A DNA stretch of 64,000 nucleotides. Origin: Haliotis asinina. Lineage: Eukaryota > Mollusca > Gastropoda > Lepetellida > Haliotidae. The notes beneath the pieces are model-generated. The model was not told where the DNA came from and did no database searches. It saw only the letters and a list, made by a program, of their open reading frames with translations. Shown piece by piece: positions 1-11,962 of the stretch (position 1 is the first letter of the stretch; each line of letters begins with the position of its first letter). The position numbers were made by a program, and so were the translations under genes. Location: the NCBI RefSeq assembly GCF_037392515.1, contig NC_090281.1, positions 54,786,753 to 54,850,752 of the forward strand, in the 5' to 3' direction.

Positions 1-843
1 GTAACCACGTGTGGTAGATAAATACAATAAAAAAATATGTAATATATATTACTGTTGATAACTCCCCCAAAATGTGGCAATGATATCACATGTTCTATCG
101 TAAAAGAGGGATGTATGGTGATTCAATCACATATCACGTTACTCTTCAGCTGGTGCAGAAAATGAAACTGGTGATGAATAAGAAAACATCCATCCCAAGA
201 ACATTTGCTGGAGTAACAGGACTTACTGCTAAATTCCTAGGCAATGCGCTGTTTTATCTCTTAAACCAGCAAGTTATCTCATCGGCAACCGTCCGCGTTT
301 TTCGCTCAAGATGGAGGTGCCTTTACCATTCCTAAACGTACAGGTATAATTGGCATCCGTCTGTATTGTATTCGAAAATACTAAAAACGGCTGTCGGAAT
401 GGTTAGCGAATTATTTGTAATGATAAACATTATTTTTTATCGTGTATCCGTACAGGAATGTATTGAAAATGCATTTTGGGAATGTTAACAGAGTTTTCTT
501 TATTCTTTCAGGTGTCAAAAATACGAATACAATTCAGTGGAATGCGGTCAGAGATATTACGAAACGTGTAGATTGGCAGTTAAAGTACATGTAGATTAAA
601 AAGTATTGGCAGTCGAAAATAAAATATTGGAGACAGAATTAACAGCTGTAGCTGTAGACGGGAACAACCTGTTGTTGGATGACAATGCTTTTAGCTGAAT
701 GGAATCTAACTCGGGTCTGTAGCTGTAAGAGAAAACACCTTGCGCACGTATCTTTTAATCGCAGCATCACACATCTTCTCAACTCCTGCCATCACTACAA
801 AATGTTTTAGGGATCAGCGTGTTGTGTTTGTTTGTGTTTGATT
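1..843. other. Gene-free AT-rich sequence
   Basis: I see no gene, RNA or recognisable repeat here. Short open frames occur in several phases but have no recognisable domain, no flanking splice sites that join them, and no codon pattern different from background. Confidence 0.5.
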
Positions 844-1020
844 GTTTCATGCCGCACTCAACAGTATTCCAGACATATGGCGGTGGTCTGTAAATATTCG
901 AAACTGGACCAGACAATCCAGTGATCAATAACATGAACATCAATTCACACAGTTTGGATGCGATAACATCTGTCAACCACCAGACCCCTTTAGACGCCGT
1001 TAACGAGAAGCATGGGGTTA
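844..1020 (-). mobile_element. SINE-B copy, 5'-truncated and diverged
   Basis: Read on the plus strand it begins with GCCGCACTCAACAGTATTCC and runs through ATATGGCGGTGGTCTGTAAAT and CCAGACAATCCAGTGATCAA, the order seen in the complete copy at 31960-32230. The head (the CCCGGGACCTTCACGG end) is missing. The element is therefore on the minus strand with its tail at the left. Confidence 0.8.
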
Positions 1021-2585
1021 GTGAGTGAATGAGTGTGCATGATATTAACAATATTCCACCAATACTAGTATCACTATGCACGATAGGGGCCAAGATAAAT
1101 GTCTTGTACCCTACATGTCTTGTCGTGACGTCGTACGAGCGGACACATTATCCATAAAGCTACCCTCTCCGCCCCGAGCATGGGGGGTAACCACGTGCTT
1201 AAAGTGTTGGTTTGCCATGCCGACGGTCATGTTCGAATGCACACGTGTGTTTGTGAAATATTTGTATCCAAATTGACCTTGTATTGCTAAAACTAACGTG
1301 AAAACGCACTCATTCCTTCCAAAATCGAAGGAACGTCTCTGAACTTGATACACCTTCAGGATCTTTTTCGCTCTTCCACGTCCTGCACGTGCGTCGCCCT
1401 CCTGCGAGTACACAGTAATGTTCGTGATAGTTGTTAACGTCAACACGTGGAGTAGTGCAAAGTGTAGTGCAATTATCGCCCGGATGTTTGAGTGAATGCT
1501 GATGCTGTTTATATTTCACAGCTACATTAATCGATATTTCATGCTTCCGATACGTCAAGGTTTGTTGTTTTCTATCTCTTCGCACGATTTCAAAAGAATT
1601 TGCTATACCAGTCAAACGTAATAGCCAATTTACGTCGAGTGACCATTGAGTACATTTCCGGGGCAGCTGGTATATTGAATTCAATAAAAGACGCATTCTA
1701 ATTGTTTTTGAAATAACCGGAGCTCAATTTTACTACTTCTGGTTGATATAATATCCGTGTTTTAGCTGAACAAATGCTTGAAAGGAAGAGAGAAATTAGT
1801 GTGATCATTCGGTGAAACAAACGAAATATAGGTGAAAATCATACACACTTAAAAAAAGTAGAGGAGCCTGAACTTTGAAGTCTGGTAGAAGAAAACTCAT
1901 TGAGGAACGTTACAATGACACCCATCTTGTGTAGGCAGCTTCATTTCACGTTATCACCACACGCAAACACAATGCATGGGAAGCACGTGCACTACGTGGG
2001 AGCCTCCTACACTTGCATGTGGTGTCATTGTGAATCTGGACTTTTTTCAGGCAGGTCGATAAGTCACTGTAGACCATTTTTTTCCGATAATTTTCTTGCA
2101 TCCGTGCATGGTCAGGTTTTTCAGGGTGAAATCACACACTACTGACTGAAAATTGTAAACCTGAAATTTTCATGTCATGCGCCAGTCACCCAATAATGGG
2201 GATAACTGAACGAACGGCTTTACTTTGAATTAAATCCATGTGGAGATGCATTCTCAAAACATCCACTATTATTGTAGCAACACTGATTCAATCCTATATA
2301 TCTCCCAATTTCGACAATCGTACCTTGAAAGTACAGTTCCCTACTTTTTTAAGAGTATACAAAGAGATCATTGAAAAACTTTTAAACACATCAGGTTTCC
2401 GCGATAAGAAAAGTCCCCATAGAATCTGCATGCATTACAAAGTAAGTTTTTGTTTGTTGAGATTGCCTGAATAGATGTCATTTTGTGCGCTCCTCCTCAT
2501 GCCTCACGTCAGCCTCCTGATCCTCTGAAGGGCCAGTCTACGCCATTCCTCGTGTGAAGCAGCTTTCAACTGGGCCAGTGTGATA
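1021..2585. other. No gene recognised
   Basis: The stretch holds several overlapping 80-130-codon open frames on both strands near 1.1-1.7 kb, but none shows a domain, a signal peptide or a consistent splice structure. I treat them as chance frames. Confidence 0.45.
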
Positions 2586-2745
2586 GGGTAGCCTTATGGT
2601 TAAAGCACTAGCGTCAAGCCGATGACCCAGGTTCGAGTCCCTATATGGGTACAAAGTGTTAAACCCATTTCTGGTGTTCCTCGCAGTAATATTGCTGGAA
2701 TATTTCTAAAAGCCGCGTACAACTCGCTCGCTCACTCACTCACTC
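2586..2745 (+). mobile_element. SINE-A copy (tRNA-derived)
   Basis: The head has the A-box-like GGGTAGCCTTATGGTTAAAG and the B-box-like GGTTCGAGTCC, spaced as in a tRNA gene. The body follows (CCCATTTCTGGTGTTCC), then ATATTGCTGGAATATTTCTAAAAG and a tail of CACT repeats. No cloverleaf or acceptor stem is maintained, so it is a SINE and not a tRNA gene. Confidence 0.85.
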
Positions 2746-4576
2746 TAAATGGGCCAGATCCTGTACAGGAAGATGTCGTCTACGACGATCAACAATGATC
2801 AATAATCGATAATCCAAGATATGTTTCAAAGAGTTAAGATCGGGGCTCATTCAATCGTGAGATTTGTCCTGGGGCGCTTAACTGAGTCCTTAGTTCTAAG
2901 TTGAATATATACACATACACCATTAGCTAGTTTTAGTCCATGTGGTAGTTCCCTGACATTCGTTAATCCTTATCTTTTTCTTCGTTGATCGGTTAATGGT
3001 CGAAAAACCTGAGACGCTGATGGATCAGCTGATGTGCCCCAAACGCCCATGTTATTGCCGGCGTCTGTATATCTGTTACATTGGAACCACAGCGAATACT
3101 CGTAAATACGCGTACTTTGGTACATAGCACTGCTATAACAGACGAAAGTTCTTACGATACCAAAATAGCATTCAGTTTTACATTTGGGACTGCCAAGCAC
3201 AACAGCCCAGTCAATGATTCTGCTGCTGCTGCATACGACTTCAAGGACGATTGTGTATAAGTCAGATACACAGTATGTTTGAGACATAAACTAGTAAACA
3301 AGCTTCAAGCGATGTTTCTGGAGGTGATCTACCAATAGTCTGTTTGAAAAAAAAAAATCAGTTTTTTTCCCTAACACTTCACTTCCGGCGTGTATACAAT
3401 CGTAGGGTAGTTCATGCTCTAAAGTATAGTCCTAAGACTGGTGAGCACTTCCGGTATTTGATTTTACTCGAGTGTAGTGCTTACGAGATTGAAATTACAT
3501 GCAATACTTTGGAGAGGGATGGAAAATCTTGAATAACACTGATATTTACACCGTTGCAGTAAAACGTGCCATTTACGAGTGCTTGGTGTACATGGGTGTT
3601 CTTGAGGAGTATTTTGTCGACTGTTATCAACCAAGTGTGTCACTGACTTTTCATGACTAATTTATTCATTTGAATGGTGTTTATCCACAGTAAATGCGAC
3701 TCCTTCCCCCACCTATACACACACACACAAAATAAATAAATAAATAAACAAATAAATAAATAAATACATAAATATATAAATTATAGATAAATAAGTAAGT
3801 AAATCAGTACAAAATTAGATATTTGGATGGATGGAGGAATGATTGGAGGAATTGAAAGAAGGATGAGTTGCTAAATATGAATGAGTAAAAAGATAACAAT
3901 AGAACAAAACACACAATAACACAAATCACTGTGGCATCGGCTCAAGAGAAACCTACTCGCTCTGACCGATGATGCATTAGTAAATACTCAAGTACACATT
4001 GATGAATGAGGAGGCTGACTGACATATTTCATCTGTTCCTCCTTCATGCCTTTCACACATGAACACGGTTGCATGTTAACGCATGTCTAAATTACCACCA
4101 CAATGCACCGAAGAATAAAACGTAAACGCATAAACATACTTCCATCACGCATTTTATTTTATCGACAGCATAAGGTAAGTGCAGTATTGTTTTCCGATTG
4201 GTATCAGTCAATATCAATTTTAACAGCGTGTGCAGCACTGAAACAAAACCACGTGCACACAGTGTTTTGCTTGTCCGCAGACAGTTTCAGATGCACACAC
4301 TGCTAAATAGAACTCCACGCAGTCACGTGACTGCAGATGCAATTCGTAGTGTAGCCACGCGATGAGTATTCAAAGACGATGTTTATCGCTGGTTATTCGG
4401 ATATTGTTTTGAGAACACACTTTGCCTTTTTTATTGATAGTAGTATTCCTTATCATTGAAAGGTTGCATTCATTTTATTTATAATAGCTGACAACCAGCT
4501 GCCTTTGTTGGTAAATAATCGCGCTATTTCGTGATTCTGTTTTAAGCTGCGAGAACAGGATGTGAAGAAAGTAAGA
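2746..4576. other. No gene recognised; contains an AAAT microsatellite
   Basis: Apart from the A-rich microsatellite listed separately, nothing here is recognisable. Open frames are short and carry no domain signatures. Confidence 0.45.
3720..3800. repeat. Imperfect (AAAT)n / ACAC microsatellite
   Basis: Repeats of AAAT with AAAC, ACAT and ATAT variants follow a short CA run. The tract is AT-only for about 60 bases. Confidence 0.9.
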
Positions 4577-4731
4577 GTCAGTGAGTATTTTTTACGCCGC
4601 TTTTGGCAATATTCCAGCAACATCACGGCAGGTGACACCACAAACTGGCCTCACATACTGCATGCATGTGGGGAATAGAACCCGAGTCTTCGACGTGACG
4701 AGCGAACGTCTTAACCACTCGACTACCCCTT
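4577..4731 (-). mobile_element. SINE-A copy (tRNA-derived)
   Basis: The tail at the left reads GTCAGTGAG then TTTACGCCGCTTTTGGCAAT. The tRNA-like head is at the right, with ATGTGGGGAATAGAACCCGA (B box in reverse) and GTCTTAACCACTCGACTACC (A box in reverse). Confidence 0.85.
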
Positions 4732-4853
4732 CATCACTAGTATGTTAGAACCACAATAATGTATCTCATAGACTTATAGCCGTAATCTTTATGAAACTAT
4801 TATGTACACGTACACTCTTCGTGATTTTAATGTGGGCCACAGACAGGTACTTA

Positions 4854-5022
4854 GGAGATAAACATACTGTGTTGGGAAATCAGAGGTATATAACGAAATT
4901 ATAATAGCTCTAAATTTGATTTAAAACCGAACTCGCAGCGTGAGGTTTTAAATACAAAATTTAGAGCTATTATAATTTCGTTTTATATACCGCTGATTTT
5001 CCAACACAATACGTTTATCTCC
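4854..5022. repeat. Inverted repeat, MITE-like foldback element
   Basis: The left arm begins GGAGATAAACATACTGTGTT and the right arm ends AACACAATACGTTTATCTCC. Arms of roughly 70 bases pair with a few mismatches and include AAATTTAGAGCTATTATAAT on the right arm. The spacer is about 30 bases. There is no coding capacity, so it would be a non-autonomous foldback or MITE. A related arm-like fragment (TGAAAATCAGAGGT) lies at about 5072. Confidence 0.85.
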
Positions 5023-6565
5023 ATTCTACCATAACCGTGTTATTCAGATTTTAAACAAGTACATGATGTGTTTGAAAATCAGAGGTGATTATAACGTGAT
5101 TATATACCTCTGGATGACTTTGATTAACCAATCACAATCCAGTATTTACTGAAGTCATGGTAGAATATATCGTAATGTGGCATTGTGCTCAGTCAAATCT
5201 GTATCGTTGGGATAAGTCACAGCTCAAACGATCACTATTTTGATCTGAGAGCAAGTAGGAAGTATGGGAAACCTTCACTAGACACAATTAATACTGAGAA
5301 GAATGGCTGTGTTTTTTAAGCCGGTTTGAACTCAACGAGAAGAGCTCGTGATATATGTTTTAAGTATATATATTGAATACGAAAATTTGGGGAATCTGAA
5401 TATTTTGGTGTAATTTATGGGGTTTTTTTTGTTTTGTTTATTTTTGTCTCAGTCTTCAAAAAACAATTCCTTAGCCATGATGATCCATTTAAAGACATAT
5501 TCGTGATAATCCTCTTGAAAAAATATTAATAATGATCCGGTTTATAGAATATTCATAATGATTCATTTAAAGAAAATATTCATGATGATGAGCTTTTTAA
5601 CACATTACCAAAACAAAAACATGAAAATATTGTTAATGTTCCTCCTGTAAATTGCAAATTCCATGTTTCCAGTAACGAGCAAAACAGAACCTGAAACTTG
5701 CAAAGAACAATCCATGCATAACTCAGTTTTTTCAATCGTAAAAATATCATAAAATATGTTTACAACACTGGCGTGATTATGTGATTATGTCTATCACATT
5801 AACACTTCTGTACAGGTGAGATGTTGAAAGGTAAACAAACACTCTGTGAAACCATAGGGTGCAGGTGGCGCGGTGCCAGTAGACACAACTATGCCAGGAA
5901 CGCGGAGTAATCTCATTATTCGAAGAGGATGAATAACAAGAATTCGTTCAGTATCGCAGGCAGCAAATCATATTCTCTAAACTTATCGACATCCATGCCA
6001 CATCTGTTTCGGTTGAGATTCATTGAGTTTACCAACTTGCGGCGCCTTGAAAAGAAACAGGCTTTAAGCACGCTTACCTGTTATCATATGATTAACACCA
6101 CACTTGTTTTAAGCATGGGTTAAGTAGCGAAGGTTAATTTGTTTTTAAACTTTATGATTTTATAAGAATATTATGACAGTATTTTTTAAGTTAGCTTGGA
6201 ATATGAAGATGAGAATATGGTTTTAGTGGGTGTTTATATTTAATGATTTTATCCGATGATCATAAAATCTCAGATCTTAGTTTTCGCTAATGCAAAACTG
6301 CGCTGTACATGAATTACGTTTCTAATGTCGATAAATATGTTAGTTACTGCGAGAGCTTGTACGTTAATCAACTCAAAGATATAGAAACTGAAGGTATAGT
6401 GTTGGCAAACACATTTATAGTTATTGTGTGAATAATTTCTAAACTTAATTGCCATATTCAGACGACTAATAAGACGACTGAATCGTTCAACATGTTTCTA
6501 TCCTGAAGGTTTTTTCGTAAGTATTCGTTGTTGACTATGGATATCATCAGTTACTGACTATTTTT
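5023..6565. other. No gene recognised
   Basis: This is AT-rich sequence with poly-A and poly-T tracts. Apart from the arm-like fragment near 5072 I found no repeats from the families described elsewhere in this window and no plausible exon. Confidence 0.45.
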
Positions 6566-6714
6566 GTAGACCGCTGTTAGCAATATTCCAGCGATACCAC
6601 GGCGGGGAAACACCAGAAATGTGCCTCACACAATGTACCCATGTGGGGAATCGAACCCGGGTCTTTGGCGTGAAGACCGCACGCTTTATATAGCCACTAG
6701 GCGACCCCAACGCC
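6566..6714 (-). mobile_element. SINE-A copy (tRNA-derived)
   Basis: The left side gives GCAATATTCCAGCGATACCA followed by CGGCGGGGAAACACCAGAAA. The right side gives the tRNA-like head in reverse, CATGTGGGGAATCGAACCCG and then TAGCCACTAGGCGACCCC. The TCACTCACT tail is lost. Confidence 0.85.
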
Positions 6715-7181
6715 TCCATGAAAAACAGAAAGTATATTCTTGAAAGTGAGAGTGACCATAAAAAAAATGAATAAACACGTTATGAAAACAGTCATGACAT
6801 ACTTGGTTGGAAACTGTCGCCAAAATACTCCCCAAGACGACCCACAAATCCACAAGGATTCCTGTAGCAAGACATGATATGCGAATAACCTTTTCTTGTT
6901 TGTCTCATTTTCAGCCACCATCCAATATGGGTGTATATATTTTCGTCTTTAGGGTAGACAGTGTGACTTGGCCCATCACGGGGCATTCGTGAACCGGGGC
7001 CATGCATCGTTGAATCGTGGACCATGGATCGTGGATGATGGACCGATTCACGTGTTTACAGTAACGTCCGAGGTGTATTCTTGAAGTGAAATGTTCCTAC
7101 GTATTTTCCGAATACGAGTTCTAGGGAGCTTGGGAGCAGTTCCTATCCCTTCCCTGTTTGTTTTCAGAGGTGTTTTAACAA

Positions 7182-7412
7182 ATACACCTTTGAAGTTTGT
7201 GAATTCCAGACACGGAAGAAGTCCTTAAAGACAGTAAGGAACGTGAGTATATTTTCTCTCAAAGCCTCGTCTATTCAGTGTATATGTTACAATCATCACC
7301 TAATGCTAGTGGTATGCATGGACTGTCCTACCACGCTTGCGAGGGGTTAACTTTCTTTATCAAATGATTAATCTGCCTACCTGATTTTACATGTTGTCCG
7401 TCCATCCATCAA
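7182..7412 (+). repeat. Direct duplication, copy 1
   Basis: This segment matches 8208-8445 along its length: CTTTGAAGTTTGTGAATTCC, GTGAGTATATTTTCTCTCAA, AGCCTCGTCTATTC and the CCGTCCATCCATCAATCC end. The copies differ by scattered substitutions and short indels. No open frame is conserved between them. Confidence 0.85.
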
Positions 7413-8207
7413 TCCTCCCTTCATCCATCCTCCTTCCATCCGGTCTCAACCGTTTCAGTCTGCTTACAAATGCATATATTACTAGTTAATGATTTTAAAT
7501 AGTTCTTAGTATTAAGAACTCATAAGCATGTGGTTTGGTTAAGGGCTGGTTGATGTGTCACTTTGTCACTAAAGAACTTCGAGTAGTTTTTATCCATTGC
7601 GTACTTATTATAAGTAATGAGTAGAGTTTCAACTTGTCAGTATTCGGAACATTTCAGTGAAGTTGGACATGATCTGAAGGTCGCTCTGAGAACCGCAGTC
7701 ACGTTTGATTTTGATTGTGATGTTGATTTTAACTTACTCTGGACTTTGATGGCGCAGCTTCTGTAGAAAATCATTTTAAGGCTTGATTTGTTTGCTTAGA
7801 AACTTTTCGTTTAGCGTTTCTCAGAACTTATGAAGAGACCCTTAGCTTCGTGATGCTATTGTTTTGTTGTTGAAAATCTCTTCCCACTCGAACCAGCTAA
7901 CGCGCCAAGTAGACAGGATAAGAACACTGACTCTGAACCGCCTTATTGATCACTACGTTTCATGTCGGCAGACAATACTCCAAACGACTGGATAACAAAC
8001 ACACTACTTTATCAAACCGTAGCCAGCTCGTTGATGAGAGCTTGAATATTCTGACGAGTAGTTTGGTAATTAGAAAACTATTATATTTCTGATTCATTGG
8101 AGTAAACAGTTTATGTCCGTTTAATATAAAGAAAAACGTTACGTGATATATTACTTTAACTTTCTTCCAGCGTCGCACTGACAACGGACTTCAAAATGAT
8201 GATCAAA
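7413..8207. other. Spacer between the two duplicated segments
   Basis: I see no gene. The last 45 bases (around CGCACTGACAACGGACTTCA at 8173) recur just after copy 2 at about 8453, so the duplicated unit probably extends beyond the best-matching block. Confidence 0.5.
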
Positions 8208-8445
8208 TAAATACATCTTTGAAGTTTGTGAATTCCAGACATGGAAAGACTTTAAGGAATGTGAGTATATTTTCTCTCAAAGCCTCGTCTATTCGGTGTA
8301 TATGTTACAATCATCGCCCAATGTTGTTGGTATGCCTGGACCTTCCTAACATGCTTCTCCGGGGTTAAGTGTTCTTTATCTTCATAAGATGACTAATCTG
8401 CCTACCTGGTCTTACCTGTCTGTTATTGTCCGTCCATCCATCAAT
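8208..8445 (+). repeat. Direct duplication, copy 2
   Basis: This is the second copy of the 7182-7412 segment, at a spacing of about 1.03 kb. It shares long identical blocks such as GTGAGTATATTTTCTCTCAA and carries a short deletion relative to copy 1 in the GGAAGAAGTCC region. Confidence 0.85.
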
Positions 8446-8658
8446 CCATTGTCGTACTGACAGCGGACTTCAATGTGATGATGACAAACTGGATAATGAC
8501 TCCACAAGCATATTATTGCTACAGCATAGGAAATGATGCAGTTCATGACGTTACTGGTGGTGATGTTGTGAAACGGTGCACGTTACAAGGCGTTACATGA
8601 CAATGTCAATGCACTGGCGCCTAGCAGCTGGTACTCTCACGCTGCTAATCAGGGCCCT

Positions 8659-8763
8659 TATTCTCGAAACGTTCGTAGCCCTACGAATTCTTAACTTTGA
8701 TCGTAGCCAATGTGTTAAGAATGGGCTTATGAAGTTCGTAGGGCTACGAACGTTTCGAGAATA
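8659..8763. repeat. MITE-like inverted repeat with perfect 29-bp arms
   Basis: The left arm 8659-8687 (starts TATTCTCGAAACGTTCGTAG) is the exact reverse complement of 8735-8763. A second inner pair, TTCTTAA and TTAAGAA, follows directly, so most of the 105 bases can fold. There is no coding sequence. Confidence 0.9.
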
Positions 8764-8792
8764 GCTAGCCTTTTGGTTCATATTGTGTTCAG

Positions 8793-8908
8793 GGCCTCCT
8801 TTCACAAAGCGCTAAGGTGATCGTAAGTCATTAAGGTAACCCTAGTGCATTTTTAAAGAATAGGAGTTAAGGTTAAACTTAGTTAAGGCTGCTTCATGAA
8901 AGGAGCCG
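8793..8908. repeat. Second inverted repeat, adjacent to the first
   Basis: The arm GGCCTCCTTTCACAAAGCGC pairs imperfectly with GCTTCATGAAAGGAGCC at the right end. The interior is rich in TTAAG. It lies 30 bases from the preceding foldback and could be a nested or sibling element. Confidence 0.7.
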
Positions 8909-10175
8909 CAGGAATACAACAGAACTGAATAAAGACAAAACAAATTGTCACTTGACTCGAAGACCCGGAAAATGAGTTACTAACTTTCGGGGAGATAACT
9001 CTATGTAAGATACATGTGAGAAAGTTTAATCGTGATCAGTTTGTAGGACTACTGATCCAGTGGTTGATATAGTAAGCATCAATCTAATTAATCGAAGTGT
9101 GAAGACACCGTGAGGCGGACCAATCGATCATCATCGGCTATCATCATTTAGAACCATCATAGCTTTCTATCAATTACGGTGATGTCCGATGGTTAATAGC
9201 ATGAGCAACTACCGCGGACGGAGAACATGTGAGCTGATGGACGCAAGCATGAACAATATTCCACTTAGAATACAGTAACACATGACCAAATCACAGACTC
9301 GATCACATCATATCTGAAAGTAGGTGGCTCGAAGTTTAAGTGGCACATCCAAAATGTGCCATAGAGTTCCCGAAGTTTGGCATATGTCACAATATAGAAC
9401 TGTGTTATCACTCATTTTAGAACATTTAGGACGCTAGACATGGGGAATTGTCTTACTGAAGTCCACTGAAACTCACCAACATCACTGACACAAGCATAGG
9501 TGACAGTCAGTCATTACGTCTTGTGGCCAGTTTGTAACTTTTATGAATGAACCAAATAATCCTGTGATGTCTGTAGTTGAGACAAGACATTGAATGAAAA
9601 CCTCCCACCAACACCCAACCGTCTAAAGCATAACACTGAGCTAGTAAACTACCAAGTGCTTGTTTGGAAACAGTCTCTGCAACCAATCATGAACATTCCT
9701 TCACAAGTTGACCATGAGTCAAGCATTTGTTGTGATCAGCATGTCCTTTTTGTTCTCCCCGTGGATTGGTTGGACTGACACCGTATGAATGCAAACACTT
9801 AGCGTACCAGAAGAGAGATCTGTGTCAGTATAGACGGGCTGATCTAGCGTGCACAGAGACAAGTCTTTTTGTATGGCAGGTGATTGTTGCTTAAGCAGCT
9901 TTGACTTGTTGCCAGTAGATGACTCCGATTCTGTCGATTCTTACATGAAGCAACCTGTGATATTTAAGAGTGAAGAGGGTGGGGCTTTCATTCACCATAT
10001 CATTGCAATATAGTTCTTTTATATATTGCATTATTCATATGACACCAAATGAATGGTTTGGTGTTTATACCACTACAAAGTTAGTTTTCGGCTATGTATG
10101 AGTGGTATAATGGCGGCCATCTTGAATTCTGGGTAATATGTAAAACATCCCAATAACATGCCGTCACTCCATAAG
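8909..10175. other. No gene recognised
   Basis: Mixed-composition sequence without a supportable exon. A weak SINE-B-like phrase near 9185-9330 is too diverged to call. Confidence 0.45.
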
Positions 10176-10188
10176 TAATGAGGAAACA

Positions 10189-10366
10189 GTGAGTGAGTGG
10201 GTGATTTTAGTTTTACGCCGCACTCAGCAATATTCCAGCTATATGGTGGCGGTCTGTAAATAATCGATCCCGATCCCGTTAGTCACCTCTTACGACAAGC
10301 ATAGTCGCCTTTCATGGCAAGCATGGCTTGCTGAAGGCCTATTCTACCCCGGGACCTTCACGGATC
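10189..10366 (-). mobile_element. SINE-B copy, internally deleted, with 13-bp target duplication
   Basis: It is flanked by the perfect direct repeat TAATGAGGAAACA at 10176-10188 and 10367-10379. The tail (GTGAGTGAG then TTTTACGCCGCACTCAGC) is at the left and the head (ACCCCGGGACCTTCACGG) at the right. About 95 bases in the middle, from AATCGAGTCTGG to the GACCACC region, are missing compared with 31960-32230. Because the target duplication is exact, this insertion is probably young and arrived already deleted. Confidence 0.93.
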
Positions 10367-10379
10367 TAATGAGGAAACA

Positions 10380-11690
10380 AAACTTGTTCCAGTTACAAAA
10401 ATAATGTTTACTTTCTATAAACAAAAAAATTAATCACCACCACACGTTCCATGAATAGTCGGAGAATCGCTGAAATGCCGCTGTCTCAAAGAGGACTGTA
10501 AAGCATTATATTACCACGAGACCATATAAAATACCTTTTTTGTGCCCAAGCCATCACTATAGGAGAGACAAGTGTTAAAACATAAATAATATAAACTTTG
10601 AATGAAACATTCGGTGTTCACTTTAATGTAAATTTAAGCGCTATGAAGGCAACACACAACAAAGCAAGATTGCGACCAAAATGGCGACCATTTTCATTTT
10701 TTCATTCAACAGCAATATGTCAAATACTTTTACATCCTTTAGCAATACACAGAAGTCAAAATGAAAGTGATCAGATTGACAGTAGTAAAACTATACATAA
10801 TTAACTTTGAGGTGTTGTCGGGCAGCAAACTAAATGTGATGAAAAGGCTCGCAGAACCCCACCACATAAAATGGCCTGTAAAAACACCCGATACCACAAT
10901 CCGAGAGTATTACAGACCTTTTCATGTGCCCAAGACATCATACTGACAATAGTGTCAAACAAAGCCGGTGAGGCTGCAATTTCAAATTTTTCAGCTGCCT
11001 CCTCCTGGACTAAAAAGCAGAAACATCTTTCAAAACATTCATCAGTGTCTAAGTTCGTGATGCTTCAGTCAAATCTGGAATGAATGATGCAGCCCCAAAA
11101 CACGAATCAAATTAAAACTGCTGAAGTAGAAGGTTCTATCCAAGGGGACTGTTGTGAAATCTCGTGAGAGAGATCCTGAGAATGGCAGATCGTGCGTCCA
11201 AGAGGATGAGTTAGATGAAGAGGAAGCGGTGATATCTGGATTAAGTCACTTGAGTTAGGAAGAAATGCCACATAGAGGAATGTCGAGCCGTGTTATCATC
11301 AACACTCCTGACCGAGATGAGATTATAGGAAACGAAAAATAGTTCTTCATTCAGCAAATGCTTGATAGGTCGTGAGTTTGTGGCAATCAGTGAGAGGATG
11401 GCACGTTTTCTTATGACTGGATCTATTGTAGTGAAAGTTTCCTGATGAGCCTATCGCTTCTTCATCCATAACTACAGTTTTGGATATTTGAAGTCAGGGT
11501 AATTTGTGGGAGACCGAGGGGCTGAGTTTTAGTATCATTTTTTCAGTTACGTCCCTTATATGCCCAGAACAAAGATAGATTTTTAAACCATTTAATTCAA
11601 ATTTTGTTTCATCAATAATCTTGAGGTCCTACAGCCTGACTCCTGACAGACGTATTGATCACTTTGGCTCCCCTGCCCTAATCTCCCCAG
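10380..11690. other. No gene recognised
   Basis: Overlapping 60-70-codon frames occur at 10.6-11.1 kb without recognisable domains. The phrase AAATGGCGACCATTTTCATT resembles 5' UTR-type sequence but leads to no sustained open frame. Confidence 0.4.
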
Positions 11691-11700
11691 ATAGTATTGA

Positions 11701-11866
11701 TATCATCATCATCATCATCAACAACAACAACAACAACGCCGCCGTTGTCATCATCTTCGCGAATTGGCCCCACGTGCCTCAATAACAATAATAATGATAA
11801 TAAATCTTGGCTATGTGATATAAAAACACTCCATACCAAAATTGCGATGATGATGATGATGATGAT
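11701..11866. repeat. Trinucleotide tracts (ATC)n-(AAC)n and (GAT)n in inverted arrangement
   Basis: An ATC run at the left followed by AAC units is answered about 110 bases later by a GAT run (ATGATGATGATGATGATGAT). The ATC and GAT tracts are reverse complements, so the segment can form a hairpin. Confidence 0.85.
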
Positions 11867-11867
11867 C

Positions 11868-11962
11868 ACTAGATTATCTGGTTCAGACTTGATTATTTAA
11901 AAACCCACCACCATATAGCTTGTATATTTCCGAATGCGGTCCTGAACAGGAAACAAACAAAA
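11868..11962 (+). mobile_element. SINE-B fragment (3' part)
   Basis: Diverged matches to the SINE-B tail in order: ATTATCTGGTTCAGACTTGA, then CCACCACCATATAGCT, then GAATGCGGTC and AACAAACAAA. The head is missing. Confidence 0.6.

Noticed and set aside
1111-1696. Two overlapping minus-strand frames of 111 and 128 codons
   Set aside because: No domain, no codon bias visible, and different phases cover the same bases.
2620-2650. tRNA-gene-like A and B boxes in many places
   Set aside because: They sit in SINE-A heads with SINE bodies and tails. Acceptor-stem pairing is not kept, so I call no tRNA genes.
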